A DNA stretch of 64,000 nucleotides from Isoetes taiwanensis (lineage: Eukaryota; Streptophyta; Lycopodiopsida; Isoetales; Isoetaceae). Below are positions 10,944 to 21,132 of the stretch, piece by piece (position 1 is the stretch's first letter; each line of letters starts with the position of its first letter). Position numbers and translations under genes: made by a program. The stretch is taken from contig JAJEKV010000084.1 in the NCBI GenBank assembly GCA_021234155.1, forward strand, positions 3,847,702 through 3,911,701, read 5' to 3'. The notes under the pieces were generated by a model that worked only from the letters and a program-made list of their open reading frames with translations, was not told where the DNA came from and ran no database searches.

Positions 10944-11505
10944 GATCTCCTGCCTAATGTTAATCGTAGTGATGGTCCACTATCTCCTGCCTATGATGGC
11001 GCTTAGGGTTTCAGCCCTGCTCTTTTGCTCATAACTCGGGATTCCGGTGTCAGATTCAGCTGTTCTTGGGCTCCTTGGAAAGCTTATCAAACGAGCTTTC
11101 CGTCGGTGTATGATATGTATGGTGTTTCCTCTGTTTTGGTCGACAGAATCCACCTGACAGTCCCGGCCCTCTTTTGGCGGTGCTAGGGTTTGGCTGCAGT
11201 TTTCTTTTGGCCATAACTTCTACATCTGGTGGCAGTTTTGGGCATATTTGGGCTTGTTGGAAAGCTCTTTGAGCGCTCCATCCAGTGGCACTTAACATTT
11301 CAGAGATTATGGACTGTTGGGAAAGATGGTTTAGCTCTGAAACTTCGGCCTCCCTCTCTTGGTGGAGATGACAAGATCCAGTCGCAGCCCGTTAAAACGT
11401 GCTTCTGGTGCTTCCACCATAGTTCATGGTGGAATTGGCAAAGAATATGCTGCAGATTCTCCCAGAATAAGTGTACGTGATGCATACAAAATGGCTCGTT
11501 AGGGT

Positions 11506-11818
11506 GCTCTTTCGGCTCCTGAGAGTTTAGTTTCTTCAGTGCACCTCAATCCTTTAGTGTTGCCCAATATGTCTTCTAATGGCATGAGTGTGGCTGCCTC
11601 AATTGAGACAGGAGCTCCGTCTCTTTCCTCTTCTCAGTTAGTTGCTCCAGTTTCTATTACGACTGAAGATGCTGCAACTACAGTTTGCGTTGCTGCCCAT
11701 ACGTCTGGTGAGACTGGAAGCCATGTTGAATATGTGCCATTGGAGAACTCTTCTGAGACTCCAACGCACGTTGGAGGTTCCTCAGATCAGGTGGTGTGCT
11801 CTGGCCAAGTAGCGCCTC
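11506..11818 (+). pseudogene. L1-A ORF1 (gag), N-terminal part
   Basis: The frame is open from just after a TAG that follows ATGGCTCGT (near 11,500) to the LTR insertion. It is Ser/Thr/Ala-rich, ending P-T-H-V-G-G-S-S then G-Q-V-A-P. The next codons are found at 21,128 onward (P-T-L-V-G-G-Q), in the same frame once one copy of GCCTC is discounted. ORF1 proteins bind the LINE RNA. The upstream TAG is probably a decay mutation. Further frameshifts occur downstream. Confidence 0.6.
11814..11818 (+). repeat. 5-bp target-site duplication, left copy (GCCTC)
   Basis: GCCTC immediately precedes the TGTGACG start of the 5' LTR. The same GCCTC follows the 3' LTR end at 21,128-21,132. Confidence 0.9.
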
Positions 11819-13400
11819 TGTGACGTTCCACATATTTATATGGTATACGTATAAGTACACTGACACGTCACCCAGTAAGGGTACGCCACCATAGGGTATT
11901 TTAACCTTGGGGTGGACTTAAACGGGATTAATTTAGCTATGCTAAATTAATTATTAAAGAATAATTACCTACAATTAATGAAATAGTAATTAATTAACTC
12001 AATTAAGTTAATAAGGTGCCACCTGGCCAAATTCGATTGGCCAGCATGGGAATGCTAACTTGGGGCATCAACATGGAACTCTCATCCCATTTGACCCCAA
12101 AATCGAGCCAAGAGGAGGAGCAGCTGAGCGCCCAGGTTGCTGAAGCTGTAGCTGAGTGCCCAAGTTGCTAAACACCCAAGTCTTTGAAGATGGAAGCACC
12201 CCATGATAATGGATCAAGTCGAAACTCAGGTAAGTGGGTAGACAAGCTTGAGATTTGTAGGATAGCGCTTCAGTTAGTCCTCTATGATTATCTTTGTTAG
12301 GACTAACCCTTCTTTGATAGATGGGATTATATTTCGATTATGGATTTTGCTTTGATACGTATGGATGGATGAATTTATGATAGTTTCTCTGTTAGCCTTC
12401 AGTAAAGCAGGGATTAGAGGGGGGGTAGAGACCTCTGTGCCTTATGCACTTAGTATGCTCCTAGTAGCCCCTTTAATTCCCAAGTATGCGGCCTGTGCAC
12501 AAGAGACCACCGAGTTGTGGATGCTATGGAATTGCTTAGCACCAGAGAAGGGACGCAGTGGTGAAGTGGGGGTGGGGACTTGCACGAACATACAAGGCTC
12601 CTGAGACTCCTACAGTGGGCTAGGCCTGATAGCCGGTCACGTAGAGGGCCGGGTATGGGTCTGACACTCCCTGTGTGCAGAGGTGTGACCCGTATGGGGC
12701 ATCCTGTACTTTGAGTAGATTTAGGGTGAGTAAGTCGGGTATGGATGCGGGGGTCGCTGACGCGGCACGTATTCTCTAGCTCACCCATGGAACCGCTATG
12801 ATCCTGGGAGGGGACACTTCCCTGACCTGCCTCATCGGACCAGGGCTTCATGAACCCTGGAGTAGGCTCGAAGGGTGATACCTTGAGTCTGCGTCTCCGG
12901 AAGGCTATAGTGATGCCATAGCGTGATTTGACTCATCTGCAAAGTGTGCACAGGAGGGGCGGATGGAGTGGACAACCCTAACCGATGTTCTATGCCAGCC
13001 AACGCCATGTCAAGATTCGGTCTGCTGATCTCTTGAGACCTAGCCGTCAGTCGATCCTCACGGGAGTCTGAGCCGTGGTAGAAGCATGGGTTTGGGGTGT
13101 TTTCCCTAGTATTAAATGCATATTCTTTGTTGTTGTCACTTGGATGGATGTGCCGCCCCTCGTGGTGGTATTTTATGATATGATTATGCTGTGTGCTAAC
13201 ATTGTATTCACGCTTTCGCGACATAGGAGCTCCATTGAAGGCGTGGGCCGAATGACCCCTCTGTGTCTTTCACTCGAGCATCTTTCTATAGATGGCCCGA
13301 GTTAGACGGAGGGCCCTGCTCGTGGCGGTTGGTCGCCATGGGAGGGGAAAGTCCCCGTATGTATACGTCCGAGTGTCGTATATGTTCATGGAGCGTCACA
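11819..13400 (+). repeat. 5' LTR (LTR-A), 1,582 bp
   Basis: It begins TGTGACGTTCC and ends GGAGCGTCACA, a 7-bp inverted terminal repeat. It aligns along nearly its whole length with 19,603-21,127; the first 43 bp (11,819-11,861) are missing from that copy. There is also a small indel near 12,555-12,570. Open frames inside it are incidental. Confidence 0.9.
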
Positions 13401-13401
13401 G

Positions 13402-13413
13402 TGGTATCAGAGC
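13402..13413 (+). other. Primer-binding site (tRNA-iMet)
   Basis: TGGTATCAGAGC, complementary to the 3' end of initiator tRNA-Met, lies one base after the LTR. This is the standard minus-strand primer site of many plant Copia and Gypsy elements. Confidence 0.92.
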
Positions 13414-13812
13414 ATGGTTTTGGGACACCAAACTACTGCACTGGCTACATACTAACTCGTTAGACCGCTAGTTAGTGAGTGAGGATCTTTGAGTAGCTTG
13501 AGATTTTGGGTGGTGTAGTAGGAGCTGTTTTGGTAGATTTAGTGTGGTTTATGTTGGTTTTGGGGATGTGTACCCGGCGTGAAACCCTAACCCTAATCGG
13601 CGGGCAAGGGGTACCCGGGTGTTGCTGGCGACGGTGGTGAGGTCAGGGTAGGGTCTGCCCGCAGACCTAATTACTTAAAAAAAAAAAAAAAAACCCTAAT
13701 CGGGCGGGCGGGGGGTACCCTGACGTCTCTCGGCGGCCGTGGCGAGTCAGCGATAGGGCCCCCTTGGGCCTAAAAAAAACACACTCCCTACTTTGAAATT
13801 TTTTTGCTTAAA

Positions 13813-13905
<93 letters not shown>

Positions 13906-14090
13906 AGGGTAAAGTTTTAAAGTTAAGGGTAACGTCTCTTTTCTTTCTCTCAATTGTTCTGTTGCTCTTTTGTGCTCCGCCTGCCGCCATAGCCGCCGGA
14001 ACCGAAGCTCTCTTCCGCCATAGCCATTTCTACCTGTAATTTCGTTCCTTGCCTTCCTATCCCAAGCGCCCACTCAGCGCCCACCCAGCC
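13414..14090 (+). other. Element leader with (TA)n tract
   Basis: This is a non-coding leader. Two similar segments with CCCTAATCGG and GGGTACCC (about 13,590 and 13,695) flank an A-run, followed by a long (TA)n microsatellite at about 13,814-13,903. The CCCTAA motifs are not in telomeric phase. Confidence 0.6.
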
Positions 14091-15376
14091 ATGATGGATG
14101 AACCCAAGCAAGTGTATAAGTGTCTGCCTCGCTATTCCCGATGCTCCATAGCTTCCTTGATGGCCGAACTTTTGCCACGCCCAAACCCATCGGCCGAAGC
14201 GGAAGCCAAAACCGAGGAGTTGTTGGAACACTTTGCTAAGCGCTTTTATGAAGGGGCTAAGATACCATACCCGCTCTTCTGCTACAATGAGCGCTTTGTA
14301 TAGCTTAACGCCATGCGGGAATCCTACACCGTAATTGAGGAAGCAGATGGCGTCCAGAATTACACACGGTTTTGTCCACCAGAAGGGGATGAGCAAGCTG
14401 AAGCCGAGGCCATACAGATGCAGGCCCATAAGATCCTACAAATGGCACAAGAAGCTGATCGACGATGGCTTGCAACTGACGACCCTGCTGCGCAAGCTCT
14501 AGGGTATCGTTATTTTGGAAATGGGATGTGTATCTTTAATGGTGGATCATATACCATCCCATCCTTTTCTTATGAGGAGGAAACTAATCGCATTATTTGG
14601 GAAGCCGGGTCGCCCCCATTTTTCACCGTCGGTTCCAAATGGGCCGTCGAAAGCAGATATCGTGCCAATCCCCATGGTATTTTCTGGAGCTTAAGCAACG
14701 AACGGACATTCGGATAGCCAGGGAGAAACGAGCAGAGGAGCAGACAACACTCCAGGCACAATCACAGAGGGCAACTCACTTGACAGAGGAAGCTGCTAAA
14801 CTTCGTGAAGATACCCTCCGTGCACAGCAAGCGGAACAGGAGCAAGCTCAGAAAAGAATGCAAGATGACGCAGAGCGGATAGCCAGAGAAGCAACCGAGT
14901 CAGTTAAGGAGCGGCTTAGGAAACAAGAGCAGGAACGGGACCGTCAAGACACGCCACCTCCGAGTAACCGTTTTTTCCGCCGAAAGCGAAAGAGTACGGC
15001 CAGTAAGTCGGGTGCTCAGTACAAGGATCAACTCAAGACTCGGGGTGGGGTCACTAAGGCTGCATGGGACAATCAGCGGGATGAAATCATCCGAAAGGCC
15101 CGGCATCCAAGGACAGCAGGGAAAACTATTCCCGGAGCCCTGCCGCAATCAAAGAGGAAGCATCGATACAAACCAGGTACGGTGGTACTGCGGGAGATAC
15201 GGAAGTACCAGAAGTCCACTAACTTTCTGCTACGCAAACTTCCTTTCCAACGCCTGGTCCGGGAGATCGCCCAAGAATATAAGACGGATCTGCGGTTTCA
15301 GGTACATGCAGTCCTGGTGCTTCAGGAAGCGGCCGAAGCTTATCTGGTGCAAACAAACAAAGAAAATATAATATAA
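14091..15376 (+). pseudogene. Cargo ORF1: coiled coil plus histone H3-fold fusion
   Basis: From ATGATG at 14,091 the frame runs with one in-frame TAG (14,301-14,303) and one frameshift near 14,660-14,690, then is open to TAA at 15,374. The N-terminal part is unrecognised. A charged Glu/Gln/Arg-rich coiled coil covers about 14,706-14,950, then a basic FFRRKRK stretch (about 14,970). The C-terminus (15,161-15,349, 63 codons) is a histone H3 core: [40 protein letters not shown] and [10 protein letters not shown], with about nine substitutions from canonical H3. It stops before helix alpha-3. Loop 1 has canonical H3 length, not the longer CENH3 loop. Chromatin targeting of the element is a possible role but pure inference. 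Confidence 0.85.
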
Positions 15377-15399
15377 TTAGCTGGCGCATCGAACTCCGT

Positions 15400-15493
15400 G
15401 CCTCAATATTTAAAAGTCAGATTCACTTTAAGTTTTTCATTTCCTTCAGTCTTCCTTTCCGTTTCGCTCCTCCTTCTTGCTCTCTTCATTGCT
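15400..15493 (+). promoter_or_regulatory. Possible internal promoter/leader before cargo ORF2
   Basis: AATATTTAAAAG (about 15,404-15,415) is TATA-like and is followed by a pyrimidine-rich leader (TTTCATTTCCTTCAG...) up to the ATG at 15,494. Either a captured cellular transcript leader or a chance AT-rich stretch would explain it. Confidence 0.3.
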
Positions 15494-16889
15494 ATGGATT
15501 ATGAGGGACGTTTTGCCTGGTACATGGGAGGCGAGCAGTGGGATCCTCAGGTTCCCTATCCTCTTCTAGATCCCATGTTGCAGTGTAGAGTCGATCTTAT
15601 CGACAATATGCGTGCACATCCTCATTATAACCTTTTTCTGAAGTTTTATGATGAGGAAATCCTACCCCAAGCAGAGTTTTTCGGGGAGCCACCTCAACCC
15701 TATCTCCACCGAGATATTCTATGGCAGATGTTTGGGGATGACCATCACGGCGATGCCGTACTCAGGGGCATTGTCAGACGTGCTAGGCACGCCCCCATTC
15801 GTGACCTGGGGACTAATCGGCTTTACTTTGAGGCCCAGTTTGCCCTTGCCCTTATCATGGACAGGTATATTGAAAGTACCGACACGGCCTTAGAGCAAGG
15901 GCGAAGCCGATTTTGAAAGATGGAAGAAGTTGGCTGCAGAAAAGCCTTTACCTCGTGCTAAGGGCCAAGCACTTGTTGGGTTGAGTTCACTTCCTACCAT
16001 AAAAGTTGACAACCAGGACTATTTGTTACTAAGTGATATTCAGTGGGCATATTAACATGTCGCCAACAAGGGCAGGCAAAAGACGGCTCATCTCCTTTAT
16101 GAGTTGGCCGAGTATTGTCAGGGTCAAGATGACTTCATGGATTACTCTCGACCCGACTACCTGCCGGACATACACCGACTGCTTAATTATCATCCTCTTG
16201 ATATTGAGCCTGTCAACACTTTATTGTCGCTACGGCAGTTAATGATCCAGAGTGCTCCTTCATCAATTCCGGAGTCGGCTTTCCATGCTACGGCCCCACA
16301 TGTTCCTAACATCAACGATGTCGTAGTCCAGATGGAAGATGACCCAACTACTGAAGATTTATGTGATAAAAGCCAGTACGCTCAGGAGGAGAAAGAATTT
16401 GTTAAGGAAAAGGAACTGCCGCAGAATTTTGAATCTGAGTTGGCTTCCTTAACCCATCCGGCTGTTGCGGGGTTGAAATGCCATATTACCCGGTTCTTCT
16501 TGTCGGCTTTTACAAGAAGGCAAGTGCTCTTCTTTGCCAAAGCAATTGCACCAGAAGCTGAGGCAGCTGTATGGGCACTTAGGGCACTTTCTACGGCAGC
16601 TGGCCATAAGAAGTTACCCACTAACCTGGAGCAGGTCATTCTCGTGAATCGTGATCTAGCCATTGCGGTGTTTGACCAAGATATCGGCTCTTGGATGAAC
16701 TTGAGTCTACTGGTTGCAGCGCCATTAGCTACAAATGTTCCTCCAGAGATAGCTTCGTCAGCTGCTTCATCCGTGTGTTACTTCTTCAGCACTGACCTGA
16801 GCCTGAGTTTGATACCCAAGTGCAAGATAGAACAGGGCCAACCTCTTAGTTCTAGTTTTTATCAGACATTTGTACTCAGTTCTATGTAA
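15494..16889 (+). pseudogene. Cargo ORF2, unknown protein (disrupted)
   Basis: The start is ATG at 15,494 (M-D-Y-E-G-R-F-A-W-Y). The frame is intact to about 15,890, where a frameshift diverts it to TGA at 15,914. In the restored frame it continues (F-E-R-W-K-K-L-A-A-E-K-P) through a TAA at 16,053 and on to TAA at 16,887, about 460 codons in all. It is acidic in the middle (about 16,330-16,430), then more hydrophobic with an Ala-rich segment. I do not recognise a family. It lies in sense orientation between the H3-fold frame and gag, so it travels with the element. Confidence 0.55.
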
Positions 16890-17068
16890 TTTTTGGTTTG
16901 GCATTTCCTTTAATACGCCACCATATAATATATGTGCTAAATTGCTATGCTTCATTGTCTTGTTGAATACCATTGAATTATCTTTTTCCTACAATGCTTA
17001 TCTCTCTTCCTTAGAGTTGGAGTATAAGAAATTGTTCAATGTTGTATATTCATTCTTACCGTCTTGCA

Positions 17069-17530
17069 GACGAAGAACTCGAAGAATTTGAGGAAAGAAT
17101 CACCAACGAAATACGGAGGGACGATCCGGGACCTCCCGACCAAGACTACGGTCAACGGTATGGGGAGTATCCCGACCGGGATGATGAGTACGAAGCAGAG
17201 GAGCCCGTGGAAGAAGGAGAGCCTTATGATTCAACTAAAGGCTTGCAAATAGTCAACATTCTCCATGAACGTGCTTTCGAAAATCTACAACAAACTCTCC
17301 GTCGTACCTGGGATTACTGGGATATGACCATGCATGAGGCTTTTGCCGACGCCAATGACCATTTATGGCAGATCTTTTATGCGCTAAGAAACCTCTTCAA
17401 TCTCCTTATCATTAGCCCCACGTTAGACTACCAGCATGTTATCATCCAGGCATGGGCTCGCTACAAGGTGGTCAGGGCCGTACAGGAGAGCGTTCGCTAC
17501 TCTATCCTGTACCCTTTTGCGCAGCCTTAG
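17069..17530 (+). CDS. Cargo ORF3, unknown acidic protein
   Basis: The frame is open from about 17,039 to TAG at 17,528. A good splice acceptor (TTCTTACCGTCTTGCAG) ends at 17,068, so it may be a 3' exon joined to cargo ORF2 (16,889) across an intron of about 180 bp. The protein begins very acidic (D-E-E-L-E-E-F-E-E-R), then is rich in Asp/Glu/Tyr/Pro, then has a Trp-rich helical-looking region (T-W-D-Y-W-D-M-T-M-H-E-A-F). AATAAAG at 17,654-17,660 could be a poly(A) signal. No family is recognised. Confidence 0.45.
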   Translation, partial: DEELEEFEERITNEIRRDDPGPPDQDYGQRYGEYPDRDDEYEAEEPVEEGEPYDSTKGLQIVNILHERAFENLQQTLRRTWDYWDMTMHEAFADANDHLWQIFYALRNLFNLLIISPTLDYQHVIIQAWARYKVVRAVQESVRYSILYPFAQP

Positions 17531-17769
17531 GCCTAATCTCTTCAGTTTTCTTTTATCCCTAAGTATGTGTTGACTAAAAGTTGTCTAATGTACTGTATGA
17601 CCTTAAGTTTTGTTAAAGCTGCATTTTCCATGTAACTGCTACTTTGACGTTATAATAAAGATCTTTTCTCTCATTCTCTTGGACTGTCTTTATTATTGTT
17701 CCCTAGCATTACTTAAAATGATCTTCTTTGTGACATGTGCTATCACCATAATTCTCCTTATACTCTCTT
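17531..17769 (+). other. Spacer with poly(A)-like signal before gag
   Basis: This T-rich non-coding stretch holds AATAAAG (17,654) and ends at a possible acceptor (TATGGTCAATATAG) just before the gag frame. It looks like the 3' UTR of the cargo unit. Confidence 0.4.
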
Positions 17770-19129
17770 ATGGTCAATATAGACGGTGCACGTAACGCTT
17801 CATGGCAGATACCCTCAAATGCTAGCAGAATAACACCGGAGCAAGAACTCATGTTGATGAAGCGGCAGCTAGTAGAGCTCCAAGTGTATGTGTTAAATGC
17901 CAACCCACCGCAGCCTATGCAAGAGGATGGACCGGAGTTACCTCCATTGCCGCCAAGCCCACCACCACAGCAGCCACCTGCACCAGAACCAGGCCCTGCA
18001 CCCGCACAAAGGAGGCACCATTCCAAACGTCGTCGAAGCTCGTCTACGGATAGTGCCACATCCTCACAATCAGCCACCTCTGTGTCTTCTGAGTCGTCTG
18101 TATCATCTGGTGACCATGCAAAGCGCCGGGACAAGGAGTACCGTAAAACGGTTGATACGGCCATAACCAGTATATGGAAAAACAGGAAGCTGGCCCAGTT
18201 TGATGGAAAATCTAGAGGCGGCCTGAATGCAGAGTCCTGGTTAGACGAGATGAAGGAGTTTGGGAAATCCTATGGCATGACTGAAAAAGATACAGGAAAA
18301 GTTGCCACCACAAACCTTACTGGAGCCGCTCGTATTTGGTGGAAGGGGCTATGCTAGAGCCAAGCATCTCGACAGAAGCAGATGCAAGTTCAAAAAGTTT
18401 GCCAAAGCTTTTAAGTCGCATTACGTGCCCCGTGCGCACAAATGCCAGCAGATTCAGACTTTTTATAGGTTGGAGCAGAAGGGTATGTCAGTTCAGGCCT
18501 ATACAGATGAATTCATGCGCTTGAGGCTGTATGTACCAGGTATGAATGAAAAGAGGGCGGTGGAGGGCTATATTGAAGGGTTGGCCCCATCAATTAAACG
18601 AATGGTTAAGGCCATAGATCCGAAGTCAGTTGCAGAGGCTGAGGCTAAGGCATTGAGCCTTGAAGAGGACACACCAAGAAGCCAGTACCAGCGTCCCGCC
18701 TCTTACTCCCAGCCACGCCCGTACACACCTTACAAGCCCCGTTCACCCAGTCCAGGGCCCTCTCAGCAGAACTCTAACTGCCGCCAGGAAAAGAAAGTCA
18801 CCTTCAACATGCCCGACAAACCAAACAATGTCGGTAAGGAAGTTCGGAACCTCTTACAGTCTATTCCCAAAGAGGCCCGAGAGCAGCTCCGCAGAGATAA
18901 GGCATGTTACAGATGTATGCGGCCCGGGCACTTCATGCAGAATTGCCCTTATGTCACGCAGACTGCCCAGTTGGCCATGGCCGACCTCGATTGGGATGAT
19001 CTCGAGTCTACACTACCTGTCGAGGAGGAGGCTCCCGAGTATATTCACCGTGCATCCCATATCCTTGCATCCATAGAAACCGGCACTGCTGAAAGTCAGC
19101 CTGCCGTCATTTCCACTGGACAACCCTAG
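17770..19129 (+). pseudogene. Ty3/Gypsy-type gag, frameshifted and cut before protease
   Basis: This would be the structural (capsid/nucleocapsid) protein. Residues start M-V-N-I-D-G-A-R, then a Pro-rich and Ser-rich linker, then the capsid fold signature (F-D-G-K, A-R-I-W-W-K) up to a frameshift near 18,340. The second frame carries F-K-S-H-Y-V, Q-A-Y-T-D-E-F and G-L-A-P-S-I-K, as in Retrotrans_gag domains. A CCHC knuckle (C-Y-R-C-x4-H-x4-C) lies at 18,905-18,946. The frame ends ...T-G-Q-P-stop, with the stop supplied by LTR sequence at 19,127. A protease should follow but is absent. Confidence 0.85.
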
Positions 19130-19526
19130 CCGATGTTCTATGCCAGCCAACGCCATGTCAAGATTCGGTCTGCTGATCTCTTGAGACCTAACCATCAGTC
19201 GATCCTCACGGGAGTCTGAGCCATGGTAGAAGCATGGGTTTGGGGTGTTTTCCCTAGTATTAAATGCATATTCTTTGTTGTTGTCACTTGGATGGATGTG
19301 CCACCCCTTCGTGGTGGTATTTTATGATATGATTATGTTGTGTGCTAACATTGTATTCACGCTTCTGCGACATAGGAGCCCCATTGAAGGCGTGGGCCGA
19401 ATGACCCCTCTGTGTCCTTCACTCGAGCATCTTTCTATAGATGGCCCGAGTTAGACGGAGGGCCCTGCTCGTGGCGAGTTGGTCGCCATGGGAGAGGAAA
19501 GTCCCCGTATGTATACGGCCGAGTGT
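19117..19526 (+). repeat. Partial internal LTR (LTR-B)
   Basis: From TGGACAACCC at 19,117 to GAGTGT at 19,526 the sequence matches LTR-A positions 12,969-13,377 with scattered changes. It directly abuts gag and replaces pol. Confidence 0.88.
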
Positions 19527-19604
19527 GGCTCCCTGAACATATACGACACTCGGACTGACGGCTAGACTCCCGTGAGGATCGACTGACGGCTAGGTCTCAA
19601 GAGA
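19527..19604 (-). repeat. Inverted LTR fragments at rearrangement junction
   Basis: Two pieces are reverse complements of LTR sequence. About 19,529-19,555 (CTCCCTGAACATATACGACA...) inverts the LTR 3' end. About 19,564-19,604 (AGACTCCCGTGAGGATCGAC...) inverts the segment around LTR-A 13,030-13,070. They stand where the first 43 bp of the 3' LTR should be. Confidence 0.88.
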
Positions 19605-21127
19605 CACGTCACCCAGTAAGGGTATGCCATCATGGGGTATTTTAACCTAGGGGGTGGACTTAAAAGAGATTAATTTAGCTATGCTAAATTAATTATTAAA
19701 GGATAATTACCTACAATTAATGAAATAGTAATTAATTAACTCAATTAAGTTAATAAGGTGCCACCTGGCCAAATTCGATTGACCATCATGGGAATGCTAA
19801 CTTGGGGCATCAACATGGAACTCTCATCCCATTTGACCCCAAAATCGAGCCAAGAGGAGGAGCAGCTAAGTGCCCAGGTTGCTGAAGCTGTAGCTGAGTG
19901 CCCAAGTTGCTAAACACCCAAGTCTTTGAAGATGGAAGCACCCCATGATAATGGATCAAGTCGAAACTCGGGTAAGTGGGTGGACAAGCTTGAGATTTGT
20001 AGGATAGCGCTTCAGTTAGTCCTCTATGATTATCTTTGTTAGGACTAACCCTTCTTTGATAGATGGGATTATATTTCGATTATGCATTTTGCTTTGATAC
20101 ATATGGATGGATGAATTTATGATAGTTTCTCTGTTAGCCTTCCGTAAAGCAGGGATTAGAGGGGGGGTAGAGACCTCTGTGTCTTATGCACTTAGTACGC
20201 TCCTAGTAGCCCCTTTAATTCCCAAGTATGCGGCCTGTGCACAAGAGACCACCGAGTTGTGGATGCTATGGAATTGCTTAGCACCAGAGAAGGGACGCAG
20301 TGGGGTCTTGCACGAACATACAAGGCTCTTGAGACTCCTACAGTGGGCTAGGCCTGATAGCCGGTCACGTAGAGGGCCGGGTATGGGTCTGACACTCCCT
20401 GGGTGCAGAGGTGTGACCCGTATGGGGCATCCTGTACTTTGAGTAGATTTAGGGTGAGTAAGTCAGGTATGGATGCGGGGGTCGCTGATGCGGCACGTAT
20501 TCTCTAGCTCACCCATGGAACCGCTGTGATCCTGGGAGGGGACACTTCCCTGACCTGCCTCATCGGACCAGGGCTTCATGAACCCTGGAGTAGGCTCGAA
20601 GGGTGATACCTTGAGTCTGCGTCTCCAGAAGGCTATAGTGATGCCATAGCATGATTTGACTCATCTGCAAAGTGTGCACAGGAGGGACGGATGGAGTGGA
20701 CAACCCTAGTCGATGTTCTATGCCAGCCAACACCATGTCAAGATTCGGTCTTGATCTCTTGAGACCTAGCCGTCAGTCGATCCTTACGGGAGTCTGAGCC
20801 GGGGTAGAACCATGGGTTTGGGGTGTTTTCCCTAGTATTAAATGCATATTCTTTGTTGTTGTCACTTGGATGGATGTGCCACCCCTCGTGGTGGTATTTT
20901 ATGATATGATTATGCTGTGTGCTAACATTGTATTCACGCTTCCGCGACATAGGAGCCCCATTGAAGGCGTGGGCCGAATGACCCCTCTGTGTCCTTCACT
21001 CGAGCATCTTTCTATAGATGGCCCGAGTTAGACGGAGGGCCCTGCTCGTGGAGAGTTGGTCGCCATGGGAGGGGAAAGTCCCCGTATGTATACGTCCGAG
21101 TGTCGTATATGTTCAGGGAGCGTCACA
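19603..21127 (+). repeat. 3' LTR (LTR-C), lacking its first 43 bp
   Basis: It matches LTR-A from GACACGTCACCC (11,862) to the CGTCACA terminus. The outer end needed for integration is intact. Confidence 0.9.
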
Positions 21128-21132
21128 GCCTC
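21128..21132 (+). repeat. 5-bp target-site duplication, right copy (GCCTC)
   Basis: It is identical to 11,814-11,818 and abuts the CGTCACA end of LTR-C. After it, L1-A ORF1 resumes. Confidence 0.9.

Larger units (their letters stand above)
10944..11818 (+). mobile_element. L1-A, 5' part (interrupted by LTR element)
   Basis: This is the 5' UTR and start of ORF1 of an L1-type LINE that resumes at 21,133 (or 21,128 if the duplicated GCCTC is counted there). With the LTR element removed, L1-A is about 6.4 kb, normal for plant L1s. The 5' boundary rests on the imperfect target-site duplication. Confidence 0.65.
11819..21127 (+). mobile_element. Pol-less Ty3/Gypsy-type LTR retrotransposon with histone H3-fold cargo
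   Basis: The element is bounded by TGTGACG...CGTCACA LTR termini and perfect 5-bp duplications. Order: 5' LTR, tRNA-iMet primer-binding site, three cargo frames, gag with CCHC knuckle, a partial LTR, inverted LTR pieces, 3' LTR. No protease, reverse transcriptase, RNase H or integrase is present, and no polypurine tract is obvious. It would need enzymes in trans. The two outer LTRs look nearly identical, suggesting a fairly recent insertion, yet cargo and gag carry frameshifts, so the mobilised copy may already have been defective. Confidence 0.85.

Noticed and set aside
13580..13720. Telomere-like CCCTAA repeats
   Set aside because: Only two or three adjacent motifs, broken and out of phase, inside the LTR element leader.
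15161..15349. CENH3 (centromeric H3) rather than canonical H3
   Set aside because: Loop 1 is not lengthened and the [13 protein letters not shown] helix is canonical H3; CENH3 is strongly diverged there.
14091..15376. Intact host histone H3 gene
   Set aside because: Helix alpha-3 is missing, the N-terminal tail is replaced by a coiled-coil protein, and the frame carries a stop and a frameshift.
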